Shown: positions 24,671 to 34,016, counted from the stretch's first letter. The stretch is DNA of 64,000 nucleotides from Enterobacter sp. C2 (GCF_019880405.1 NZ_CP082269.1:2294001-2358000), one strand, 5' to 3'. Numbers and translations: made by a program. The notes: generated by a model from the letters alone, not told the origin.

Positions 24671-25654
24671 TTACAGCCATTTACTGCGATGCAGCCACCA
24701 CGTGACTCCACCGATCAGCACCACCAGCATCAGGCAGAACAGCGGAAAGCCCATATGCCACTCACCGCCGGGGATCCCGCCCAGGTTCACGCCAAACAGG
24801 CCAGTTAAGAACGTGCTGGGTAAAAAGACCATCGCCATCAGTGACATGGTATAGCTTCTGCGCGCCAGCGACTCCTGCATGACCTGGGTGATCTCATCGG
24901 TCATAACGGCGGTGCGCGCAATACAGGAATCGATTTCATCAAGGCCGCGTCCCAGCCGGTCGGCGATATCCTGCATCCGGCGACGCTGATCGTCATTCAT
25001 CCACGGAAAACGCTCGCTGGCCAGCCGGGCATAGACGTCACGCTGGGGAGCCATATAGCGTCGCATCACAATGAGCTGCTTGCGCAGCAGAGCAAGAAAA
25101 CCACGGGGCGGGATCTGCTGGTCGAGCAGATTATCTTCCAGGTCAATAATCTTATCGTGCAGCTCTTCGATAAACTCACTGGCGTGATCGGTTAGCGCGT
25201 CGCAGACGTCTACCAGCCAGCCGCCGCAGTCCACCGGCCCGGTTCCCTCCTCCAGATCCTTGACCACGTCGTCAAGCGCCAGCACTTTTCGCTGGCGGGT
25301 AGAGACAATCAGCCGCTCATCCATATAAAGACGCATGGCGACCAGTTGATCGGGACGCTCGTCGGTACTGCCATTGATGCAGCGCAGCGTGATTAGTGTC
25401 CCCTCGCCCATACGGGTAACGCGCGGGCGCAGGCTTTCGCCGGCCAGTGCGTCGCGGATGTTATTAGGCAGCAGCGGCGTAGATGCCAGCCATTGGGCGC
25501 TCTCCGGCTGGGTATAGTTGAGATGCAGCCAGCAGGGGTGGTCACCGTCAATAACGTCATCATCGCCCAGCGGCTTAACGCCCCCTTTGCCATCCAGCAG
25601 CCATGCATAAACTGCATCCGGCACGTTAACGTCCGATCCCTTAATCGCCTCCAC
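24671..25654 (-). CDS. zntB: Zinc transporter ZntB
   Basis: 327 aa, matching E. coli ZntB length. CorA-superfamily pentamer; an N-terminal cytoplasmic funnel with long helices (residues ~150-260) leads to two C-terminal membrane helices. The family GxN signature appears as [10 protein letters not shown] between them, the ZntB form of the CorA GMN motif. Transports zinc across the inner membrane. Monocistronic, in its usual place beside fnrS. Confidence 0.96.
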   Translation of the reverse strand: MEAIKGSDVNVPDAVYAWLLDGKGGVKPLGDDDVIDGDHPCWLHLNYTQPESAQWLASTPLLPNNIRDALAGESLRPRVTRMGEGTLITLRCINGSTDERPDQLVAMRLYMDERLIVSTRQRKVLALDDVVKDLEEGTGPVDCGGWLVDVCDALTDHASEFIEELHDKIIDLEDNLLDQQIPPRGFLALLRKQLIVMRRYMAPQRDVYARLASERFPWMNDDQRRRMQDIADRLGRGLDEIDSCIARTAVMTDEITQVMQESLARRSYTMSLMAMVFLPSTFLTGLFGVNLGGIPGGEWHMGFPLFCLMLVVLIGGVTWWLHRSKWL

Positions 25655-25722
25655 GGCTCCTCCACATTTAGCATGCTAATAGTGACAGTCTAGCCGGGCG
25701 GCGTCAGTAAGTAATCTGAAAA

Positions 25723-26865
25723 TTAGCCATTACACTGAATTTGCAGGGGAAAAGAGGGATTTTCCGCAGGCGCAGAACCTGCCAGACGGAAGTTACGCGT
25801 TCTGCCTTGCAGCTCAATCACCTGGCGCTTAAGCACGTCGGAGGATCCAGCCAGCTCGTCAACCATTGTGGCGTTGCTTTGCGTGACGCGTTCCAGCTCG
25901 GAGAGTGCCTGGGTGATCTGTGCGATGCCCTTCTCCTGCTGTAGCGTCGCCACGGAAACCTCATCCATCAGCTTACTCAACAGCCCGGAGCCGGAGACGA
26001 TCTCAAGCATGTTCTTCTCCGCCTCATCAACGATGGTGACGCCCTGGGAGACGTTTTGCGCGGTGACGTCAATCAGTGATTTGATGCTCTTTGCCGCTTC
26101 GGCGCTGCGATGAGCAAGATGGCGTACCTCACCGGCCACCACCGAGAAGCCTTTACCGTGCTCCCCTGCCCGCGCCGCTTCTACCGCCGCATTGAGAGCC
26201 AGAATATTTGTCTGGAAGGCAATACCGTCAATCAGGGAGATAATTTCCGTCATCTGGCGCGCGCAGTCGGTAATGGATTGCATATTGGCCGCCACCTGCG
26301 TCATCAGCTCGCCTCCCTGGCGTGCGCAGCGGGTCGCCTCGTCTGCCTGTTGGCTGGCAAGCTGCGTATTACCCGCGTTATTTTTAGTGCTGGCAGCCAT
26401 CTGCTCCATGCTGGACGCCGTCTGGATAAGCGCCGCAGACTGTTCCTCGGTTTTCACCGACAATTCGGTACTGCGAGCAGCGAGCTGTTCGGAGAGATCC
26501 ATCGCAGATTGGGAGGAGGCACGGATTTCACGCACCAGGGTGGCGATGTTGCTGGCAAGATTGTTAATACCAGGGATCAGGCGCCCCGCACAGTTGTTGC
26601 CAAACTCAGGGATCGTCACAGACAGGTTGCCAGCCGTGACGTCGTCAATACTCTTTTTTACCGTATTAATAGGCGAGACGAGATAGGTTGTCAGGTATAG
26701 CCACATAAATAAGAGGGTTAGAACGGATGTCGTGCAAATTAACAGCAGCAGAGTGCTATTTTTTGTGAAAGCCATCACTAATATATTCATTAGGCCGAGT
26801 GAAACAAACAGGAATAACATTATGAACGTGCGCACACTCATATTTCGGAACATAAAAAACACCAT
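25723..26865 (-). CDS. Methyl-accepting chemotaxis protein without a periplasmic sensor domain
   Basis: 380 aa. Two membrane helices (residues ~10-35 and ~38-65) are separated by only a few residues (KNST), so no periplasmic domain exists. A HAMP-like segment (SPINTVKKSIDDVTAGNLSV) follows, then methylation helices and the conserved hairpin tip ISLIDGIAFQTNILALNAAVEAARAGE near residue 225. No NWETF-type receptor-tethering tail. It must sense something at the membrane or in the cytoplasm, perhaps membrane or redox state. Starts at MFRN (26853) or MSVR (26841) are also possible. Confidence 0.92.
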   Translation of the reverse strand: MVFFMFRNMSVRTFIMLFLFVSLGLMNILVMAFTKNSTLLLLICTTSVLTLLFMWLYLTTYLVSPINTVKKSIDDVTAGNLSVTIPEFGNNCAGRLIPGINNLASNIATLVREIRASSQSAMDLSEQLAARSTELSVKTEEQSAALIQTASSMEQMAASTKNNAGNTQLASQQADEATRCARQGGELMTQVAANMQSITDCARQMTEIISLIDGIAFQTNILALNAAVEAARAGEHGKGFSVVAGEVRHLAHRSAEAAKSIKSLIDVTAQNVSQGVTIVDEAEKNMLEIVSGSGLLSKLMDEVSVATLQQEKGIAQITQALSELERVTQSNATMVDELAGSSDVLKRQVIELQGRTRNFRLAGSAPAENPSFPLQIQCNG

Positions 26866-27309
26866 AGTACATCAGCAGGAGATAACAGCTTTATATCATC
26901 GGAAATACGCTTTTTCACCTCTAATTTTAATCGATAATGTGTTTGCCGTTAAGTGATATCAATTTGCACCAGGTCAGCACTTTATACCACACAAAATCAT
27001 ATAAGCAGGTTTATCGATTAAACAGTCGCCGAATTCGCTCTATTTTTCAGCAAAATATATCATACAGAGCAACCTTAATGTTCCTTAATAATAAGAAGCA
27101 ATCACTAGCCTAAAATAGAGTTTAGCCAAGCTTAAATTAGTAGTCGGAGGGATATATGAACGGTGTCAACGGCAAAGAATCAACCCAAGGCAGATTAAAT
27201 ATGACAACCCCTTGAAAAAATAACTTTTTAATATTTTATTTATAGCGTTGATTGTATTCACAGCAGAAAAAATAAAAAAGCAGGGCGTCAATGGCCGCCC
27301 TGCTACGTA
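26866..27309. other. AT-rich gap between the MCP and MFS genes, with one micro-ORF
   Basis: Contains the MCP promoter region. A 19-codon ORF on the + strand at 27156-27215 (MNGVNGKESTQGRLNMTTP) has a strong RBS (GGAGGGATAT before ATG) but no recognised family; it could be the stump of a lost gene or a micro-protein. No other gene seen. Confidence 0.4.
27280..27303 (-). terminator. Terminator of the YbjJ-like MFS gene
   Basis: On the minus strand GCAGGGCGGCCATTGACGCCCTGC is followed by TTTTTTATTTTTT. It lies just after the MFS stop codon. Confidence 0.85.
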
Positions 27310-28446
27310 TTACATCTCTTCCCGCAGCTTCATAGTTTTGTTGAGCACGGCACTGAGCAACAGGACGACGATCATGAGTGCAGCGACAAAGATAAAGGCA
27401 TGGGGTAATGAACTGTGATGGGCAATAAAGCCTATCATCGCCGGGCCAGCCAGCACGCCGATGTAGCCCAGCGTGGTTACGGCGGGAACGGCGACCATCT
27501 GCGGCATGCTCGTTTGTTTACCAATCTGGCTAAACATGACCGGGACGATGTTAGCGCAGCCGGCACCGATAAGCAGGTAGCCTACCAGCAGCAGCATGAG
27601 CGAGCCGGCGGTAAAAATCAGGCAGAAACCCGCGAAGGCCATGATGGCCCCACACACTACCACCCGCAGCTGGCCCACGCGGGCAATGATCGCATCACCG
27701 CTGAGACGTCCGATGGTCATCGCCACGGCAAAGCAGGTAAAGCCCAGCCCGCCCAGCGAATCCGCCACGTTTCTCACCTCGACGAGGTAGACCGCACTCC
27801 AGTCGAGGACGGTTCCTTCGGCCAGAAAGACAATAAAGCAGATGGTGCCCAGCAGCAGCACCTCGCCTTTGGGGATGGCAAAGGCCGGACCTTCGGTCGG
27901 GTTAGCATAGGGTAGAAAATGGCGGAAGCTGACGGCTACCAGTAAAGCCACCAGAAAGACAATCACCAGCGTCGCACTCAGAATGGTCAGCCCCATGCTG
28001 AGCAGGCCGGTCATCACTCCTGCTCCGGCAATGCCGCCCACGCTATACATTCCGTGAAAACCGGACATTAACGGTACGTTCTCGTTTTTCTCCACCAGAA
28101 TCGCCTGGATATTCATGGCGCAATCCGTCATCCCTATTCCGGTACCAAAGATCAGCAGCAGCAGGCCCAGGCTTAGCGGGCTCTCGGCCAGCGTCAGGAA
28201 AGGCATCGACAGAAGGATAATCAGCACGGCGCAGCCAATAATCTTCCGGCAGCCGAAGCGGGATGACAGCGGCCCGGCCAGCGGCATCGAGATAATCGCC
28301 CCGCCCCCCAGACAGAGCAGCAGAATGCCGAGCAGGGCATCATTGGCCCCTGTATTGAGTTTGGCGAAGGGGACCATTACCGCCCATGCTGCGGTTGCCA
28401 GTCCGGCAACGAAGAAAATAATTCGGGTCGCTAGCTTCTCATTCAT
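27310..28446 (-). CDS. MFS transporter, YbjJ-like
   Basis: 378 aa from the ATG at 28446 (AGAGATCC upstream); the frame is open further but without RBS. Twelve helices; repeated features include FAKLNTGANDALLGILLLCLG near the start, GCAVLI, and GFHGMYSVGGIAGAG in helix 5, as in E. coli YbjJ and the FucP side of the superfamily. It is divergent from a DeoR regulator and a DapA-like lyase gene, so a sugar or sugar-acid substrate is a reasonable inference. Confidence 0.85.
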   Translation of the reverse strand: MNEKLATRIIFFVAGLATAAWAVMVPFAKLNTGANDALLGILLLCLGGGAIISMPLAGPLSSRFGCRKIIGCAVLIILLSMPFLTLAESPLSLGLLLLIFGTGIGMTDCAMNIQAILVEKNENVPLMSGFHGMYSVGGIAGAGVMTGLLSMGLTILSATLVIVFLVALLVAVSFRHFLPYANPTEGPAFAIPKGEVLLLGTICFIVFLAEGTVLDWSAVYLVEVRNVADSLGGLGFTCFAVAMTIGRLSGDAIIARVGQLRVVVCGAIMAFAGFCLIFTAGSLMLLLVGYLLIGAGCANIVPVMFSQIGKQTSMPQMVAVPAVTTLGYIGVLAGPAMIGFIAHHSSLPHAFIFVAALMIVVLLLSAVLNKTMKLREEM

Positions 28447-28497
28447 GCAGGATCTCTTTTTGGTTAAGGGCAGATTCGTTTGACGAGACAATTGTAA

Positions 28498-28559
28498 TGC
28501 ACGATTATGCTCTGTATTGCTCGATTCAAAATTTTTTAGGAGTTAACGTGCTCGATTAT
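28498..28559 (+). promoter_or_regulatory. Three phased CGATT repeats in the MFS/DeoR divergent region
   Basis: TGCACGATTATG at 28498, TGCTCGATTCAA at 28518 and TGCTCGATTATG at 28549 repeat on the same strand at spacings of 20 and 31 nt (about two and three helical turns). Repeated half-sites fit binding by an oligomeric DeoR-family repressor. The third overlaps the regulator's own start, which suggests autoregulation. Confidence 0.45.
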
Positions 28560-29318
28560 GCAGCTTTACCCGAGCAGCGACAAGTGCTCATCAGGCAGAT
28601 CCTTGAAGAGAATGGTCGCGTGCTCTGTAGCGAACTGGCCGTGCGGCTGGGGGTATCAGAACATACTATTCGCCGTGACTTACATGAGCTTAGCAATGAG
28701 GGCGTCTGTAAAAAGGTTTACGGCGGAGCCATTATGATGCTGCCGGAATCGGGAGACTACGCCGTGCGAAAAGAGAAAAATCAGGCCAAAAAGAGCAAAA
28801 TCGCGCAGCGCTGCGCCCGGCTGGTGAAGTCCGGTAGCGCTATTTTTATTGATACAGGAACGACCAATCTGGCGATGGCTGAGGCGCTTCCCGCTGAACT
28901 GGCGCTCACCGTTGTCACCAACTCGCCGGAGATTGCGGCGGCGCTGCTGAAAAAGCCGCTGTATGAGGTGATCGTTCTTGGTGGCCAGGTTCAGCGCGCC
29001 TCCGGCGGCTGCGTGGGGATGCCAGCCATTGCCCAGATCCAGGGTATGCTCTTTGACCAGGGGTTTATCGGCGGCTGTGCAATGGCCCCGGAGTCGGGCC
29101 TGACTGGGTTCGACTACGCCGACTGCGAATTCAAAAAAGCGGTGATCGCCCAGTGCAACGAGACCATTGTCGCGCTTACCGCCAATAAGATCCCAGCCGT
29201 AGCCCGCTACGTGGTAGCCGCCTGTAGCGAGATCGACATCATGGTCGTTGAAGAGAATATCAGCAAAGCTTACGCCGATGCCTTCCGTGGGCACGATATC
29301 CAAATCTATACCGTATAA
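28548..29318 (+). CDS. DeoR-family transcriptional regulator
   Basis: 256 aa from the GTG at 28548, chosen because AGGAG lies 5 nt upstream; an in-frame ATG at 28497 has no RBS. N-terminal helix-turn-helix (VRLGVSEHTIRRDLHELSNEG, residues ~30-50) and a C-terminal sugar-phosphate-binding domain with DTGTTN, VVTNSPEIA and the conserved G-G-F/I block (FIGGCAMAPESGLTGFD). It likely responds to a phosphorylated sugar and controls the flanking MFS and lyase genes. Confidence 0.9.
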   Translation: MLDYAALPEQRQVLIRQILEENGRVLCSELAVRLGVSEHTIRRDLHELSNEGVCKKVYGGAIMMLPESGDYAVRKEKNQAKKSKIAQRCARLVKSGSAIFIDTGTTNLAMAEALPAELALTVVTNSPEIAAALLKKPLYEVIVLGGQVQRASGGCVGMPAIAQIQGMLFDQGFIGGCAMAPESGLTGFDYADCEFKKAVIAQCNETIVALTANKIPAVARYVVAACSEIDIMVVEENISKAYADAFRGHDIQIYTV

Positions 29319-29380
29319 GGGTTTGCTACTATGCCTCTTCATACCGTTCTCTTTTACCCTTAAATTAACTGGAGTGTGTC

Positions 29381-30274
29381 ATGTTTCGTGGACTCAGTGC
29401 GTTTCCCCTCACGCCCATAACAGCATCAGGCTTTGATGAAGAGGGGTTTTGTAGGATCCTGCGAAGGATCGCTGTAGCCGAGGCTGACTCTATCGGCGTA
29501 TTAGGCTCTACCGGTAGCTATGCCTACTTAACCCGAGAGCAGAGAAAACAGGTCGCCACCCTTGCCGTTGAGCATGCCAATAACATTCCGGTGATGGTTT
29601 GCGTTGGGGCGATGGCGACGGAACAGGTGCTGCATTTGATCGACGATGCACAAACGGCAGGTGCCAGCGCCCTGTTACTGCCAGCTATCTCCTATCAGCG
29701 GCTGCGCGAAGAGGAAGTGTTTGCTCTTTTCGAGACCGTTACGCGCCATACCGACCTTCCTGTCTGCGTATATGATAATCCTGGTACGACACATTTTACC
29801 TTTTCCGATGCGCTGTATGCGCGCATTGCAGAGCTGACCGGGGTAGGCTCAATTAAGATCCCTGGACTACCTGAAGAGCCCGAGAGTGCGGCAGCGCGTA
29901 TCGCGCAGGTGAGAGAGAGGTTGCCGGCAAAAGTTACGCTTGGTATCAGCGGGGATGCGTTTGCAGGCATTGGGCTTAATGCTGGATGTGAAGCATGGTA
30001 TTCGGTATGCGGGGGCCTTTTCCCTCGTGTGGCAAAAGAGATTACTGAGGCTTCTGCTCGTGGCGATCGTCAGGAGGTCACTCAACTGACCGAACGCCTT
30101 GACCCACTGTGGCAGCTGTTTCGTAAACATGGCGGCAGCATTCGTGTTATCGCTGCAGCCGCAGGCGTATTAGGCTTGACCAGCGGCGATTGCCTTCCGC
30201 GTCCACTGTTACCTCTTGATGCAGAAGCCACTGCTGAGGTCGCCGCCGTCATTACTGCCTTGGGTCTGGAATAG
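29381..30274 (+). CDS. DapA/NanA-family lyase (dihydrodipicolinate-synthase-like)
   Basis: 297 aa, a (beta/alpha)8-barrel aldolase of class I. GSTGSYAYLTREQR near residue 45 is the pyruvate-binding loop, VYDNPGTTHF near 131 holds the catalytic Tyr, and SIKIPG near 157 holds the Schiff-base Lys. The cell's own DapA would lie elsewhere, and this copy is tied to an MFS and a DeoR regulator, so a catabolic role (2-keto-3-deoxy sugar acid or sialic-acid-like aldol cleavage) is more likely than lysine synthesis. AACTGGAG is the RBS. Confidence 0.88.
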   Translation: MFRGLSAFPLTPITASGFDEEGFCRILRRIAVAEADSIGVLGSTGSYAYLTREQRKQVATLAVEHANNIPVMVCVGAMATEQVLHLIDDAQTAGASALLLPAISYQRLREEEVFALFETVTRHTDLPVCVYDNPGTTHFTFSDALYARIAELTGVGSIKIPGLPEEPESAAARIAQVRERLPAKVTLGISGDAFAGIGLNAGCEAWYSVCGGLFPRVAKEITEASARGDRQEVTQLTERLDPLWQLFRKHGGSIRVIAAAAGVLGLTSGDCLPRPLLPLDAEATAEVAAVITALGLE

Positions 30275-30277
30275 GAT

Positions 30278-30724
30278 CTACAGGTAAATATCCGGGCGAT
30301 TAATCTGCCAGATAAAATTTGGGCGGTTGAGGGGCTGGTAACCCAGCTTCTCATATAACCACGGCGCGCTATCGGTCACTAATATGATCCGTCGCAATCT
30401 GGACATCAACGGATGTGCCTGGCAGCACTCCACCAGCCAGCGCCCCAGCCCCTGGCTCTGATAATCCTCTAATACATACACATCGCAAAGATAGCCAAAT
30501 GTGGCGTAGTCCGTTACCAGTCGGGCAAATCCAATCTGCCGCTCTCCGTCGAATAAACCAAAGCAGAGGCTATGCTCCAGAGATAACTTAACAGTTGCAA
30601 CGTCAATACCCGGTGCCCAAGAGGATTGAGAAAGATAATTTTGGATTGCACAAACATCCAACCGACGCTTATCTGTGGTAACGCAAAAATTATCTTGAGT
30701 ATATTCTACATGTTGCTCGCTCAT
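30278..30724 (-). CDS. GNAT-family N-acetyltransferase
   Basis: 148 aa from the ATG at 30724 (TGGAG upstream); an upstream start at 30760 would overlap the next gene. The acetyl-CoA loop appears as VYVLEDYQSQGLGRWLVE (Q-x-x-G-x-G), followed by IILVTDSAPWLYEKLGY, the usual GNAT C-terminal block. Substrate unknown. It is downstream of the XRE-cupin gene on the same strand with 20 nt between, so likely co-transcribed, and converges with the DapA-like gene. Confidence 0.88.
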   Translation of the reverse strand: MSEQHVEYTQDNFCVTTDKRRLDVCAIQNYLSQSSWAPGIDVATVKLSLEHSLCFGLFDGERQIGFARLVTDYATFGYLCDVYVLEDYQSQGLGRWLVECCQAHPLMSRLRRIILVTDSAPWLYEKLGYQPLNRPNFIWQINRPDIYL

Positions 30725-30743
30725 CAGGTTCTCCAGGCAGCTA

Positions 30744-31346
30744 TCAGCGGTTTTTTTCATACACCGTCATGGTGAATTCAATCGCGTCGCGGGTGTTATT
30801 TTTATAGGCATGGGGCCGGTCGGTTTTGGCCACCGCCGAGCACCCTTCGTGAATGACATAATCACGCCCATCAACCCGTAGCGTGAGCTGGCCCCGGTTG
30901 ACAAACAGCAGCTCGCAGGTGTCGGCAGGATGGCCCGATGAGGCAAACACTTCGCCAGGATGCATCACCCACTGCCACAGCTCCAGCATATCCGGCCCGC
31001 GGGTGCCGGCCATCAATTTCGCACTTCCGCCCTTTTCGCCCTGCCACAGCACGGGAATATCATCCCGGTCGATAACATGAACCGACGGCTCACTGGCAAC
31101 GTTCACGATGTCGGCAACGGAGACGTTCATAGCCGCTGCGATTTTGCATAGCAACGCAATACTGGGATTAGCCTTACAGCCTTCAATATCCACCAGCATC
31201 CCCTTGCTGACGCCAGCCAGGCGTGAAAGTTCGTCGAGCGACAGCTTTTTTTGGCTGCGGTAGAGCTTAATGCGTTGGGAAACCGCTTGATTAATGGTGC
31301 TAACATCGGCACCGCTCACGGTCGCTATATTGACTTTTTTGGTCAT
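30744..31346 (-). CDS. XRE-family regulator with cupin sensor domain
   Basis: 200 aa. N-terminal helix-turn-helix (LSLDELSRLAGVSKGMLVDIE, residues ~36-56), then a cupin barrel (~115-195) with HPGEVFASSGHPADTCELLF as metal/ligand strand. Such XRE-cupin proteins often control neighbouring transport or amine/amino-acid genes. It is divergent from the B3/4 gene (43 nt between starts) and probably controls it and the GNAT gene. Confidence 0.9.
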   Translation of the reverse strand: MTKKVNIATVSGADVSTINQAVSQRIKLYRSQKKLSLDELSRLAGVSKGMLVDIEGCKANPSIALLCKIAAAMNVSVADIVNVASEPSVHVIDRDDIPVLWQGEKGGSAKLMAGTRGPDMLELWQWVMHPGEVFASSGHPADTCELLFVNRGQLTLRVDGRDYVIHEGCSAVAKTDRPHAYKNNTRDAIEFTMTVYEKNR

Positions 31347-31389
31347 CGGTCGATATCATAGAATAAATCAGTCATTACAGGATTATGCG

Positions 31390-32076
31390 ATGTCTACACC
31401 GTTACCGTCAATCAGCCCGGAGCTGGCACGTATCGCTCCCGGCTTTCGTGCGTTAAGTATCTATGTGAAAGCCGCGCCGCTGGATGATATCCAGCTTGGG
31501 GAGCGAGCGCTGAAAGAGGCCTGTCAGGCTGTGCTTAACGGTCAACCCGCGTGGGCGGAAAGTCATCTGAGAGCCTGGTGTGAGGTGTTTAAGGCTTTTG
31601 GTGCCAAGCCCAAACGTACACCCTGCTCTGCTGAAGCCCTGCGTAAGCGGGTGCTGCGAGACGGCACCATGATGGCACTGGATCCGGTTGTCGATCTCTA
31701 TAACGCAGTTAGCCTGCGCTATGCTGTGCCGGTGGGCGGAGAAAATTTCGCTGCCTACAGCGGCCTGCCGAGGTTGGTCATTGCCGACGGTACGGAAACG
31801 TTCGATACTTTCAAGGAGGGCTTGCCTGCCGCCGAGTCGCCGGAGCCGGGGGAAGTTATCTGGCGTGACGATATTGGCGTAACCTGTCGCCGCTGGAACT
31901 GGCGTCAGGGCGTTCGCACCCGTCTGAGCGCATCCGATCAAGAGATGTGGTTTATTCTGGAAAGCCTGCCGGAGATGCCCCTTGATGCGCTGCACGCCGC
32001 AGGCAAAATGCTCACCCATGGCCTTACGCAGATGATGCCCGGACTGGAATTTAACACTACGCTGGTTGAAGGCTGA
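31390..32076 (+). CDS. B3/B4 tRNA-binding-domain protein
   Basis: 228 aa from the ATG at 31390. The stand-alone B3/4 fold of phenylalanyl-tRNA synthetase beta is seen in LVIADGTETFDTFKEG and DDIGVTCRRWNWRQGVRTRL, with the DLYNAVSLRYAVPVGGEN block typical of free-standing editing-like proteins. Possible role in clearing mischarged tRNA or binding an amino acid; not shown. It is followed by the kinase-like gene after 3 nt. Confidence 0.85.
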   Translation: MSTPLPSISPELARIAPGFRALSIYVKAAPLDDIQLGERALKEACQAVLNGQPAWAESHLRAWCEVFKAFGAKPKRTPCSAEALRKRVLRDGTMMALDPVVDLYNAVSLRYAVPVGGENFAAYSGLPRLVIADGTETFDTFKEGLPAAESPEPGEVIWRDDIGVTCRRWNWRQGVRTRLSASDQEMWFILESLPEMPLDALHAAGKMLTHGLTQMMPGLEFNTTLVEG

Positions 32077-32079
32077 TCG

Positions 32080-32580
32080 ATGCGTAGTGACATACAACGT
32101 CTGCTCATCATAGGCAATAGCGGATCGGGAAAAAGCTGGCTGGCTATGCAGCTGGCAGAAAAGATCGCTTTGCCTGTCACGGACTTAGACACACTTAACT
32201 GGGAGCCAGGCGGCTACGGTAAGGCTCGAGCAAAAGAGGCTGTTTTGCAGGACGCGCTGGTGATTGCGCGTGAAACGCGCTGGATTATGGAGGGCGTCTA
32301 TGGCTGGATTGCCGATAGCGTCGCGGCCTACGCCACGCATATTATCTGGTTGACCCCTGCTCCCGCCGAGTGCGTAGCCAACATCAAGGCCCGGGGAGTA
32401 CGAAACAACGGCTCCGCTGCGGATTTTGCGGCGCTTCTGGAATGGGCAGAGGCGTATGAGACGCGAACGGGATCGAGCTGCTATCAGGGACATCTGGCGG
32501 TGTTTGCAAAAGCCAGTCCGGCAAAACAGATTAGGCTTTCCAGCCGTGATGAGATGAGTCAATTCCTGAGTCTGTGTTAG
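32080..32580 (+). CDS. P-loop nucleotide kinase (adenylate-kinase/FlaR-like)
   Basis: 166 aa. Walker A GNSGSGKSWLA at residues ~12-20; DLDTLNWEPGG resembles the substrate loop of the 'DNA topology modulation/FlaR' group of P-loop kinases; RWIMEGVYGW and WLTPAPAECV follow. Target unknown. It appears to be in an operon with the B3/4 gene and the phosphoesterase. Confidence 0.85.
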   Translation: MRSDIQRLLIIGNSGSGKSWLAMQLAEKIALPVTDLDTLNWEPGGYGKARAKEAVLQDALVIARETRWIMEGVYGWIADSVAAYATHIIWLTPAPAECVANIKARGVRNNGSAADFAALLEWAEAYETRTGSSCYQGHLAVFAKASPAKQIRLSSRDEMSQFLSLC

Positions 32581-32621
32581 GCTTTGCCTATTGTTCCTAC
32601 CCTCATGACAAGGAAAAACCA

Positions 32622-33359
32622 ATGTTGATAGCGCAGGTTTCAGATATTCACGCCTCACCTGAAAATGATTGCTTGTCTCGATTTGACCGTGTGCTTGCAT
32701 GGCTGGCGCAGTTGCAACCGGATGTTTTGGTGCTATCCGGTGATTTAACGGATAAACACTGGCTTGAAGGATATAAACAGATAGCGGCGCGTTTAGATCA
32801 GCAGACTTACCCCTCATTGATACTGCCGGGAAACTCAGACGATCGACATCTGATACGTTCGGTATGGGGTGAGAGTCCGTGGACGAATGATGCATCCACG
32901 GACGCTTTGCACTTCATCCATGACGCTGGCAGCCTGCGGTTGATCGGTTTGGATTCTACGGTGGATAATCAGGACTATGGTAACGTGACTGACCACCTCG
33001 CATGGCTGGATAAACAACTTAGCGACGCCGAAGACTCCCCATCGCTGCTGTTTATGCATCATCACGTGTTCGCTTCCGGCATACCGACCCTGGATGAAAC
33101 CCTGTGCAAAGGTTTGGGCAAGCTGGAAGCGCTTATTAGAGATACCCCAAACAAGCTGATCGCCCTGTCCGCTGGCCACGTGCACAGGCCGGTAGCAGGC
33201 ACGTTTGCAGGTATTCCAGCTTATATCTGTGGCTCCGTCTGCCCGGCCAATCCAGTATGGTTTGGAACGGAAAACGTCCCCCCGGTAGGCGATCCACCTG
33301 CGTTAATGATTCACTGCTACGTCAGCAACGCACTTTCAAGCCATCATGTGTGTGTTTAA
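32622..33359 (+). CDS. Calcineurin-type metallophosphoesterase (CpdA-like)
   Basis: 245 aa from the ATG at 32622 (AAGGA upstream). Metal-binding blocks are complete: QVSDIHASP (D-x-H), LVLSGDLTDKH (GD), LPGNSDDR (GN[SH]D), FMHHHVF and AGHVHRP (GHxH). This fits class III cyclic-nucleotide phosphodiesterases such as CpdA; a cAMP role is possible but other phosphoesters are equally open. Confidence 0.9.
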   Translation: MLIAQVSDIHASPENDCLSRFDRVLAWLAQLQPDVLVLSGDLTDKHWLEGYKQIAARLDQQTYPSLILPGNSDDRHLIRSVWGESPWTNDASTDALHFIHDAGSLRLIGLDSTVDNQDYGNVTDHLAWLDKQLSDAEDSPSLLFMHHHVFASGIPTLDETLCKGLGKLEALIRDTPNKLIALSAGHVHRPVAGTFAGIPAYICGSVCPANPVWFGTENVPPVGDPPALMIHCYVSNALSSHHVCV

Positions 33360-33373
33360 TATGATTATGCTTC

Positions 33374-33967
33374 TTACGAGCTTTGGCGTAAGCCACTTGC
33401 CAGTTGCGTAAACACGTCAATAATTTTTGGCAGCGCCCTCTCCGGCTCGTTGCTGGCCGCTATCCAGATCGCCGCGTTCATCGCAGCGCTGTTTAACATA
33501 TGCGCTGCGGCATCGGCATCTACCGCCTTAAGCACGCCGTCCTCGAGCATTTTTTTAACCGTCTGGCGAGTGGCGTCCAGGCAGCTAATTTGCCCAGGCC
33601 ACTGGGCAGGATCGCCAAGGAACGCCGGACCATCAAGTAGCACGATACGCCGCACCTCTGGATCCAGCGCCATCTTGATGTAGGCAACGCCTTCGGCCAG
33701 TAGCCTTTCCCAGTCATCGCTGGCATGAGAAGCATCAGCCTTAGCACGCTGCGCCATTTCACCATCGATCTGGGCTACCACCGCAGCAAGCAGCCCCTTT
33801 TTATCGCCAAAATTGTGATAGAGCGCGCCACGGGTTAGCCCAACGCTGGCTGTTAATTCGTCCATTGAAGCAGCAGCGAACCCCTTCTCTGCAAAGGCTT
33901 TTCGCGCCGCCACGATCAGTTTCGCGCGGTTCTCTTCCATCATTTCGACGCGGCGTTTGGTAACCAT
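33374..33967 (-). CDS. TetR-family repressor
   Basis: 197 aa from the ATG at 33967 (GGAGAA upstream). The N-terminal helix-turn-helix reads SMDELTASVGLTRGALYHNFGDKKGLLAAVV. The ligand domain has the pattern of YbiH/AcrR-like regulators. It is divergent from ridA and the reductase gene, with two tandem palindromes between, and likely represses both and itself. Confidence 0.93.
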   Translation of the reverse strand: MVTKRRVEMMEENRAKLIVAARKAFAEKGFAAASMDELTASVGLTRGALYHNFGDKKGLLAAVVAQIDGEMAQRAKADASHASDDWERLLAEGVAYIKMALDPEVRRIVLLDGPAFLGDPAQWPGQISCLDATRQTVKKMLEDGVLKAVDADAAAHMLNSAAMNAAIWIAASNEPERALPKIIDVFTQLASGLRQSS

Positions 33968-33987
33968 ATCTTCTCCATATCTATTTG

Positions 33988-34004
33988 ACATACGCTGCGT
34001 ATGT
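33988..34004. promoter_or_regulatory. TetR operator O1
   Basis: A perfect 17-bp palindrome, ACATACGC-T-GCGTATGT, in the TetR/RidA divergent region. Confidence 0.75.
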
Positions 34005-34016
34005 GTGATTAATTTG

